DNA of 64,000 bases from an uncultured Caulobacterales bacterium (GTDB lineage Bacteria; Pseudomonadota; Alphaproteobacteria; Caulobacterales; Caulobacteraceae). Position 1 is the first letter of the stretch. Each line of letters opens with the position of its first letter. The notes beneath the pieces were generated by a model that saw only the letters and a list, made by a program, of their open reading frames with translations, did not search any database and was not told the origin of the DNA. A program made the position numbers and the translations under genes. Of this stretch, positions 58,091-64,000 are shown in pieces. The DNA is taken from assembly GCA_903900155.1 (NCBI GenBank), contig CAIUMD010000060.1, forward strand, positions 1 to 64,000, given 5' to 3'.

Positions 58091-59071
58091 ATGAGCAAGC
58101 TGAAGTTCGGAGCCGGCATCTGGCACTTCGCCACCTATGTCGACCGCTACGCCACCGACGGTTACGGCCCGCCCGTCAGCCTGATCGAGGCCATCGACAA
58201 GGCCGGCCAGGTCGGCGACCTGTCCGTGGTCGACCTGAACTATCCGTTCGTCGATCCGAACCTCTCACTGGACGAGGTCGAGGTCGCGCTGAAGCGCAAC
58301 AATCTGGGGGTCATCGGCATCACGCCCGAGATCTATACCCGCCAGTTCTCGAAGGGCGCCTTTACCAATCCCGATCCGGGCGTCCGCCGCCTGGCCAACG
58401 AAATGTGCAACGATGCGGCCAAGGTGGTCCGCCGCTTCGGCGCCGACTACGTCAAGCTGTGGCCGGGCCAGGACGGCTGGGACTACCCCTTCCAGGTCGA
58501 CCACAAGAAGCTGTGGCGGATGTCGATGGACGGCGTCGGCGAGCTGGCCAGCCAGAACCCCGACCTGAAGTTCGTCATCGAGTACAAGCCGCGCGAGCCG
58601 CGCAACCACATGAGCTACGACTCGGTGGCCCGCACCCTGCTAGGCATCGAGAAGATCGGCCTGCCCAATATCGGCATCCTGCTGGACTTCGGCCACTCGC
58701 TGTACGGCGGCGAGTCGCCGGCCGACGCGGCCCAGCTGGCCATCGACCACGGCCGCCTGTTCGGCATGGACGTCAACGACAACCTGCGCAGCTGGGACGA
58801 CGACATGGTCGCCGGCTCGGTCCACCCGATCGAGCTGTTCGAGTTCTTCTACGTCCTGCGCAAGAACAAGTGGGAAGGCGTCTGGCAGCTGGACCAGTTC
58901 CCGTTCCGCGAGGACAGCGTCACGGCCGCCAAGCTGGCCATCGACTTCCTGAAGGTCATCGACCGGGCGCTGGATAAGCTGGACTTCGACGCCATGCAGG
59001 CCGCCCAGGATCGCCAGGACGCCCTGGAGGCCCAGCGCCTGGCCCGCGCGGCGCTGTTCTCGTCGTACTGA
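58091..59071 (+). CDS. Xylose isomerase-like TIM-barrel protein, candidate D-apiose isomerase
   Basis: A 326-aa protein of the sugar isomerase/epimerase (AP endonuclease 2-like) TIM-barrel superfamily. Likely metal ligands are Glu164 in FVIEYKPRE, Asp199 and His202 in LLDFGHS, Asp227/Asp229 in GMDVND, and Asp268 in WQLDQFPF. Such metal-dependent enzymes interconvert aldose and ketose. It is the last gene of the import operon, and with the FGGY kinase and split transketolase completes an isomerase-kinase-transketolase set as described for D-apiose (apiose to apulose, apulose 4-phosphate, then transketolase). Rhamnose, lyxose or another aldose would also be possible. Confidence 0.78.
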   Translation: MSKLKFGAGIWHFATYVDRYATDGYGPPVSLIEAIDKAGQVGDLSVVDLNYPFVDPNLSLDEVEVALKRNNLGVIGITPEIYTRQFSKGAFTNPDPGVRRLANEMCNDAAKVVRRFGADYVKLWPGQDGWDYPFQVDHKKLWRMSMDGVGELASQNPDLKFVIEYKPREPRNHMSYDSVARTLLGIEKIGLPNIGILLDFGHSLYGGESPADAAQLAIDHGRLFGMDVNDNLRSWDDDMVAGSVHPIELFEFFYVLRKNKWEGVWQLDQFPFREDSVTAAKLAIDFLKVIDRALDKLDFDAMQAAQDRQDALEAQRLARAALFSSY

Positions 59072-59105
59072 GGATGGGACGGCGGTCGCTCAAGCTGCGA
59101 ATCCC

Positions 59106-59130
59106 GGGCGGCGCCGAACGGCGTCCGCCC
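59106..59130 (+). terminator. Strong hairpin between isomerase and GntR gene
   Basis: GGGCGGCGCCG (59106-59116) pairs with CGGCGTCCGCCC (59119-59130) with one bulged T and a minimal loop, 35 bases after the isomerase stop. No T-run follows. It may end or attenuate the importer operon and argues that the GntR gene starts downstream of it. Confidence 0.4.
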
Positions 59131-59229
59131 CGGTTGCGTGGCGGCGAGCGACCGGCCTTCCACCGCGCCCGGGGGGCGGTCGAGATCCGCTATCTGGACT
59201 TCGAACCGGCCTTGCTCCAGTTTCCGGGC

Positions 59230-59928
59230 ATGGCGCTCCGGAATGCAGACGGAGGGCTGGTCGAGGCGCCGATCGCCAAGCGCAAGCTCTCCGACCACGT
59301 CCTCGACCGCCTCAAGGCGATGATCACCTCGGGCGAGTACGCGCCGGGCGAGGCCCTGCCGTCCGAGCGCGGGTTGATGGTCCGCTATGGCGTGGGCCGT
59401 CCGGCGATCCGCGAGGCCATGCAGACCCTGGCCACCCAGGGCTTGATCGCCATCAAGCACGGCGAGCGCGCCCGCGTGCGGCCGCTCAGCGCCAAGGCCG
59501 CCGTGGGCCAGCTGGACCTCGTGGCCCAGCTGATGCTGTCGGCCTCGCCGAACATGGTCGAGAACCTGAAGGAAGCTCGCCGCTTCTTCGAGCGCGGCAT
59601 GGTCCGCGAGGCCGCCGTGAAGGCCGAGGCCGCCGACCTGGAGCAGCTTGAGCAACTGGTTTCCCAGCAGCGCCAGGCCCTGGACGACGCCGGGGCCTTC
59701 ATCGCCCTGGATCGCCGGTTCCACGGCAAGCTGGCCGCCATCTCCCGGAACGCCATCTTCGACGCGGTGGCCGAGGCGATGCTGGGCTGGCTGCACCTGG
59801 AGTTGGACGCCGCCGCGCGCGGCAAGCTGGTCGCGGAGTACGGCCAGATCGTCGACCGCCTGCGGGCTCGCGACGCCGACGGCGCCGAGGCCGCCCTGCT
59901 GCGCGCGCTGGACCTGGCCGAGGCCTAA
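59230..59928 (+). CDS. GntR/FadR-family transcriptional regulator
   Basis: A 232-aa regulator. The winged helix contains LSDHVLDRLKAMITSGEYAP, GEALPSERGLMVRYGVGRPA and IREAMQTLATQGLIAIKHGE; the C-terminal FCD ligand domain has ARRFFERGMVREAA, FHGKLAAISRN and YGQIVDRLRARDADGAEAAL. Length is standard for FadR-type proteins if it starts at the ATG at 59230; an upstream ATG at 59074 would add 52 atypical residues spanning a stable hairpin. No clear ribosome binding site was seen for either. It probably adds a second layer of control to the sugar operons. Confidence 0.82.
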   Translation: MALRNADGGLVEAPIAKRKLSDHVLDRLKAMITSGEYAPGEALPSERGLMVRYGVGRPAIREAMQTLATQGLIAIKHGERARVRPLSAKAAVGQLDLVAQLMLSASPNMVENLKEARRFFERGMVREAAVKAEAADLEQLEQLVSQQRQALDDAGAFIALDRRFHGKLAAISRNAIFDAVAEAMLGWLHLELDAAARGKLVAEYGQIVDRLRARDADGAEAALLRALDLAEA

Positions 59929-60659
59929 AGCTCGCCGCCGATCCGCTCGACCTCGTCGGCCAGGGCCGCCAGGTCGAGGATCTTCAGGGTGCGGCCGCTC
60001 TGGCGGACGATGTTCAGGCTGGCCAGGCGGTTCAGCTCGCGGGTCACCGGCTCGCGCTGGCTGCCGACCAGGACGGCCAGTTCCGCGTGGGTGGGACACG
60101 GCTGGATGACCACCTCGTTGGCGTCGCCAGCCACGGCCGAGCCCATGCGCAAGAGCTCGATATCGACCCGGCAGGCCACCGACACGGCGGTCAGCTCGAA
60201 CAGACGATCGGTCAGGGCGCGGGTCAGGCTGGCCATGTCTTCCAAGAGGGCCCGCATGAAGCGCGGCGAGTCGTTGAACAGGCGCAGCACCAGCCGCTGG
60301 GGCAGGCGCACCAGCCGCACGTCCTCCAGGGCCACGATATTGACCGAACGCGGCAGGCCGTCGATGGCGGCGATCTCGCCGAAATAGCCGCCCGGCGGGA
60401 TGCGGCGATAGCCGACCTCGCGCCCCGAGCGGGCATAGAGGTTGGCCAGCAGCGCGCCTTCCAGCAGCAGATAGATGCCGCCGTCCTCGTCACGGCGCTG
60501 CAGGATCATCTCGCCCTTGCCGTAGCGCAGGTGCTCGACCTGCGGCCCCAGCGCCTCGACCTCGTCGGGGGTCATGTGCCGGAACAGCTTGTTGGCGCGA
60601 TAGTCCTCGGGTAGCGCAAACGTTTGTGCGCGGGCGGAGGATGGCGGAATCACGGTCAT
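59925..60659 (-). CDS. Crp/Fnr-family transcriptional regulator
   Basis: A 244-aa regulator. The cyclic-nucleotide-binding-like domain (residues about 25-140) has GEMILQRRDEDGGIYLLLEG, GGYFGEIAAIDGLPRSVNIV; the C-terminal HTH_Crp helix region has THAELAVLVGSQREPVTREL and LASLNIVRQSGRTLKI. There is no N-terminal cysteine cluster, so it is not an FNR oxygen sensor. The GEIAAIDGLPRS segment resembles cAMP-binding pockets. It is divergent from the TIR protein with only 37 bp between starts. Its end overlaps the GntR gene by 4 bp. Confidence 0.88.
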   Translation of the reverse strand: MTVIPPSSARAQTFALPEDYRANKLFRHMTPDEVEALGPQVEHLRYGKGEMILQRRDEDGGIYLLLEGALLANLYARSGREVGYRRIPPGGYFGEIAAIDGLPRSVNIVALEDVRLVRLPQRLVLRLFNDSPRFMRALLEDMASLTRALTDRLFELTAVSVACRVDIELLRMGSAVAGDANEVVIQPCPTHAELAVLVGSQREPVTRELNRLASLNIVRQSGRTLKILDLAALADEVERIGGEL

Positions 60660-60696
60660 CAGGTACGGTCCTGCACGGTCGTGCTGGGGGCGGCGA

Positions 60697-62757
60697 ATGG
60701 AAAATCGACAGCGTTACAAGGCCTTTATCAGCTATAGTCACCATGACCGCCAAGCGGCTGAATGGCTCCATCGCGCTTTGGAGCGTTATCGCGCGCCGCC
60801 CAGGTTGTCGGCCAGGAACGGCGCCAGCATCGCGGGCGGCCTGAAGCCGATTTTTCGCGATCGCGACGAACTGAGCGCCGCCGCCGATCTGGGCGAGACC
60901 ATCCGCGACGCCCTGGACCGCTCCGACGCCCTGATCGTGCTGTGCTCGCCGACGGCGGCGACCTCGCGCTGGGTCGACCAGGAGGTCGCCTATTTCCTCC
61001 AGGATCGCGGCCCCGGCGCGGTGCTGTGCGTGATCACCCCCTCGACCCCGGCCGACGCCCCGCTGGACGCCGTGATGCCGCCGGCCCTGCGCGCGGCCCT
61101 GCCCGAGGACGTCGAGCCTCTGGCCGTCGACCTGCGCCCCGACGCCGACGGCAAGCGCCTGGCCCGGCTGAAGATCGCCGCCCGCTTGCTGGATGTCAGC
61201 CTGGACCAGCTGGTCCAGCGCGACGCCCGCCGCCGCCTGCGGGTGATGGCCGCTTTCACCGGGCTGGCCGCCGTGGTCACCGTCGGCATGGGCGCCATGA
61301 CCGTGGCCACCCTCAAATCCCGCCAGATCGCCCGCGAGCAGCGCGACGAGACCGAGGCCCTGGTGGCCTACATGCTGGGCGACCTGCGCGAGCAGCTGGA
61401 GCCGGTGGGCCGGCTGGACGTGCTGGACGGCGTCAGCGCCAAGGTGCTGGCCTACTACGCCAAGGATCGCAGCGACCGCCTGGACGACAAGGCCCTGGCC
61501 CAGCGCGCCAAGGCCCAGACCCTGTTGGGCACGATCCGCGAGCAGCGCGCCGACTATGCGGGGGCCGAGGACGCTTTCCGGCAAGCCGCCGCCACGACCC
61601 ATGCCCTGGTCGAGCGCGACCCGACCAACGGCGACCGCATCTTCGACGAGGCCCAGAACGTCTACTGGCTGGGCTATATGGGTTGGCGCAGCGGCGACCT
61701 GGCCAGCGCCGAGCGTGGTTTCCGGGACTATGCCGCGCTGGCCGACAAGCTGGTCAAGCTGGACCCCAATCGCCCCGAGTGGCGGATGGAGGTCGCCTAT
61801 GCCGCGACCAATCTGGGCACCCTGTACTTCGAGCAGGAGCGGATGGAGGAGGCGCTGGCCGCCTTCCGCCGGTCACTGGCCGAAAAGCGGGCCGCCCTGG
61901 CGCGGGCGCCGCAGGACAAGGCCCGGATCGCCGACGTCGCCAACACCCAGGCCTGGATCGCCGACACGCTGGGCCGGCTGGGCCGCGTGCGCGAAAGCTA
62001 TGACGAGCGCGCGGCGGCGACCGCCCTGGTGAACGCGGCCGCGGCCAAGGATCCCGGCGACAAGCGGCTGGCGGCCAAGGCGGTGGGCACCGAGATGGCG
62101 CTGGCGCGGCTGGAGCTGGACCTGGGGCGGCCCGCGCGGGCCCGCGCCCTGTCCGACGTCGCCTTGCGCAAGGTGCGTGAACTGGCGGCCCTGGATCCGA
62201 CCAATGCGCGCTGGGGCGAGTTCCAGGTGGTCACCCTGCTGGATCGCGTGGACATCGCCTGCTGGTCGGACGACCTGGCCGAGGCGCGCGCCAGCCATAA
62301 GGAGGCCGTCGCCAGCCTGGCCAAGCTGCACGGCGGCGACGTCAAGGCGTGGCGCAGCGACCTGGAAGGACGCCTGGCCCTGCAGGAGATCATGCTGGCG
62401 CGCCGGGCGGGCGATGCGGCGCTGGAGCGCCGGCTGGCCCAGGACCTGCTGGCGGTCATGGACAAGGTCCCGGGCTCGCGCGAGTTGCAGGCCGAGCGCA
62501 TGACCCTGGCGGCGGCCGCGCAACTGGCGGCCGGGCAGGCGTCCCGGACCATCGCGACCCTGGCGCCGAAACTGCCGTCGCTGGCCTCTTCAGGGCGCGA
62601 TGTGCTGGCTCGCGCATACCTTGCGGCGGGCCAGCGCAACCAAGCCGAGAAGATCGTGCGTGAGTTGAAAAAACACGGCTACGCCCATCCTGGCTTCCTT
62701 GCCTTTTGGGCAGATTCCCCCGTAGGTGGAATCTCCGGTCGGGAGGCTATTAAATGA
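60697..62757 (+). CDS. TIR domain - transmembrane helix - TPR protein
   Basis: A 686-aa protein. Residues 5-120 are a TIR domain (YKAFISYSHHDRQAAEWLHR, PIFRDRDELSAAADLG, IVLCSPTAATSRWVDQEVAY); Glu96 in SRWVDQE occupies the position of the catalytic Glu of NAD-cleaving TIR domains. One transmembrane helix lies at about 183-205. Residues 210-686 form helical TPR-like repeats (GTLYFEQERMEEALAAFRRS and similar), which would be periplasmic if the TIR domain is cytosolic. A TIR NADase or signal-generating enzyme gated by an envelope signal is plausible. GGGGGCGGCGA precedes the ATG, and the stop overlaps the next gene by 4 bp. Confidence 0.85.
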   Translation: MENRQRYKAFISYSHHDRQAAEWLHRALERYRAPPRLSARNGASIAGGLKPIFRDRDELSAAADLGETIRDALDRSDALIVLCSPTAATSRWVDQEVAYFLQDRGPGAVLCVITPSTPADAPLDAVMPPALRAALPEDVEPLAVDLRPDADGKRLARLKIAARLLDVSLDQLVQRDARRRLRVMAAFTGLAAVVTVGMGAMTVATLKSRQIAREQRDETEALVAYMLGDLREQLEPVGRLDVLDGVSAKVLAYYAKDRSDRLDDKALAQRAKAQTLLGTIREQRADYAGAEDAFRQAAATTHALVERDPTNGDRIFDEAQNVYWLGYMGWRSGDLASAERGFRDYAALADKLVKLDPNRPEWRMEVAYAATNLGTLYFEQERMEEALAAFRRSLAEKRAALARAPQDKARIADVANTQAWIADTLGRLGRVRESYDERAAATALVNAAAAKDPGDKRLAAKAVGTEMALARLELDLGRPARARALSDVALRKVRELAALDPTNARWGEFQVVTLLDRVDIACWSDDLAEARASHKEAVASLAKLHGGDVKAWRSDLEGRLALQEIMLARRAGDAALERRLAQDLLAVMDKVPGSRELQAERMTLAAAAQLAAGQASRTIATLAPKLPSLASSGRDVLARAYLAAGQRNQAEKIVRELKKHGYAHPGFLAFWADSPVGGISGREAIK

Positions 62758-63161
62758 CGGAACCAGTACCCGCTAAACTTGTCGAGCTCGTTATCGGCTT
62801 GGACAAGAACTACAACTTCATGAACTTCTTGCATCCGGAGCGGCCCACGCGGCTGAGCCTGGATCTGAGCGAGCGTTGCGAGCTGGTCTTCACGCTCAGC
62901 GACCAACTGATCAACGCCGGCTGGAAATTCCAGCGTCGTCCGATCGAGTTTGATCGCGACTACGGCGTCAACTTCTCCAGCTTCGTCTGGGTGCCCTATT
63001 CGATCGACGGCGGCGACATGCTGCCGCGCGCTCGCTTCAAGGTCATCTATGAAGACGCGCGCATGGGCGAGTACACCTACAGCCTGTTCATGCTGGACGG
63101 CCACGACCAGAAGATCGATCTCGATCCCGATATCGACAACGGCTTCGGTCGACTGCCCTGA
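62754..63161 (+). CDS. Unrecognised 135-aa protein in the TIR operon
   Basis: A small soluble protein with no family I recognise. It appears mostly beta with several aromatic strands (FSSFVWVPYSIDGGD, RARFKVIYEDARMGEYTYSL, FMLDGHDQKIDLDPDIDNGF); the acidic C-terminus could bind metal. It overlaps the TIR-TPR gene by 4 bp and is followed after 11 bp by the TPR/SLOG-like gene, so it is an integral member of the operon, perhaps a regulator or accessory subunit. Confidence 0.7.
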   Translation: MTEPVPAKLVELVIGLDKNYNFMNFLHPERPTRLSLDLSERCELVFTLSDQLINAGWKFQRRPIEFDRDYGVNFSSFVWVPYSIDGGDMLPRARFKVIYEDARMGEYTYSLFMLDGHDQKIDLDPDIDNGFGRLP

Positions 63162-63172
63162 TCGCGCAAGCG

Positions 63173-64000
63173 GTGTTCGACCAGGACCAGGTCGCCGCGC
63201 TGATCCGGCGCGGCGAGATCCTGGCCGCCTACGACATCGCTCGCGCCGCCCTCGAGGCGGGTGAGACCTCGCGTGACGTCGCCTATGCCGCCGTGCTGTG
63301 CCTGGCGCGGTCGGGGGCCATCGATTTCGCGCGTTCCGAATATGTCCGCCTGGGCCTCGACCGGGCGGACGACTCGGACGCCGTGGCCTTGGGCGCGCGG
63401 CTGCTGAAGGACGTGGCCCTGGCCGCGCGCGGCCCGCGCCGCACCGCCTTCGCCCGCGCCTCGATCCGGCGTTACGAGGCCCTTTTCCAAAGGTTCGGCG
63501 GCCTGTACGGCGCGATCAACGCCGCGACCATGACCCTGGTGGCCGGCGATCCCGAGGGCGCCCTCGAGCGCGCCGCCGCTGCGCTGGAGACCGCCCCGCC
63601 GCCCGGCCTGACCGGCGAGGCCGCCTATTACGAAGCCGCCAGCCGGGCCGAGGCCCGCTTCCTGACCGGCGACGTCTTCGCCGCGCGCGAGACCCTGGCC
63701 GCGGCCATGACCTTCGCGCCCCAGGCCTATGCCGCCCACGCCTCGACCCTGCGCCAGCTGGACATGCTGTGCCGCGAAACCGAGGTCGATCCGGCCTGGC
63801 TGGCCCCTTTCCGCCCGCCGGTCTGCGCGCACTTCACCGGCCACATCCTGGGTCCTGACAAGGACGCGGCGCTGTCGGACTGCGCCTTGCGCCGCAAGGT
63901 CGACCAGCTGTTGAAGGACCAGCGGGTCGGCTTCGGCTATGGCAGCCTGGCGGCCGGGGCCGACATCGTCTTCGCCGAGGCCCTGCTGGCGTCGGGGGCC
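63173..64000 (+). CDS. TPR protein with SLOG-like motif, cut by the window end
   Basis: An open frame of at least 276 codons that runs off the right edge. GTG at 63173 is the first sensible start, 11 bp after the previous stop. Residues 1-200 are helical repeats (ALIRRGEILAAYDIARAALE, EAASRAEARFLTGDVFAARE). From about residue 218 the sequence reads CAHFTGHILGPDK, then GFGYGSLAAGADIVFAEALL, resembling the G-rich ligand loop of SLOG (DprA/LOG-like) domains. In related proteins this segment often precedes an adenylate/guanylate cyclase domain, which cannot be checked here. Together with the TIR gene it suggests a nucleotide-based signalling operon. Confidence 0.65.
   Translation, partial: MFDQDQVAALIRRGEILAAYDIARAALEAGETSRDVAYAAVLCLARSGAIDFARSEYVRLGLDRADDSDAVALGARLLKDVALAARGPRRTAFARASIRRYEALFQRFGGLYGAINAATMTLVAGDPEGALERAAAALETAPPPGLTGEAAYYEAASRAEARFLTGDVFAARETLAAAMTFAPQAYAAHASTLRQLDMLCRETEVDPAWLAPFRPPVCAHFTGHILGPDKDAALSDCALRRKVDQLLKDQRVGFGYGSLAAGADIVFAEALLASGA

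Noticed and set aside
60697-62757. Calling the TIR gene a standard Thoeris ThsB
   Set aside because: ThsB proteins are short soluble TIR proteins; this one has a membrane helix and a long TPR region, and the partner lacks a visible SIR2 domain within the window.

Overview
The window is high-GC alphaproteobacterial DNA that looks like Caulobacter (Caulobacteraceae). The support is two Caulobacter-style TonB-dependent receptors beside plant-polysaccharide enzymes, an HWE sensor kinase, an ECF sigma/FecR pair, and a secreted protein whose C-terminus resembles the LPS-binding N-terminus of the Caulobacter S-layer protein RsaA. All assignments come from reading translated sequence and motifs; no database search was run.

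Layout. 0-6.4 kb: a chemoreceptor-like protein, a hybrid histidine kinase, a DUF1244 protein, a GH27 alpha-galactosidase and a membrane LytTR regulator. 6.4-7.9 kb: an unrecognised gene abutting the wreck of a GH97 glycosidase. 7.9-16.1 kb: a tightly coupled surface-polysaccharide operon (ABC-2 permease, ATPase, methyltransferase, WbsX/RgpF-type protein, two GT61-like transferases, a phytase/esterase-like secreted protein), preceded by a structured leader. 16-21 kb: SDR/LysR pair, receiver/HWE kinase pair, dctA. 21.1-23.2 kb: tRNA-Arg(CCU) followed by a small island bounded by two inverted IS6-type sequences (one broken) and carrying a truncated gene plus a small membrane protein. 23.2-28.5 kb: two-component system and a 1059-aa RTX/metallopeptidase/RsaA-like surface protein. 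28.6-35.3 kb: a PNPOx-FNR-ferredoxin fusion, GST, small ORFs, LysR, FecR/ECF sigma, HU-like protein.

35.4-59.9 kb is a plant cell-wall sugar region: TonB receptor, PL10-like pectate lyase and CE8-like pectinesterase; a DUF1593 nucleoside-hydrolase-like protein divergent from a second TonB receptor and a GH31 glycosidase; then a FGGY kinase with split transketolase, divergent from a DUF2291/ABC importer/DeoR/TIM-barrel isomerase operon and a GntR regulator. Isomerase, kinase, two-subunit transketolase and sugar importer match the parts list of the transketolase pathway for D-apiose, a pectin (RG-II, apiogalacturonan) sugar, so I propose this region takes pectin-derived apiose from release and uptake to central metabolism. 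Phased 10-bp TTTCG-type repeats occur in both divergent control regions and may be the DeoR operators.

60-64 kb: a Crp/Fnr regulator divergent from a TIR-transmembrane-TPR protein, a 135-aa unknown and a TPR protein with a SLOG-like motif cut by the window edge. This resembles a TIR/SLOG nucleotide-signalling module.
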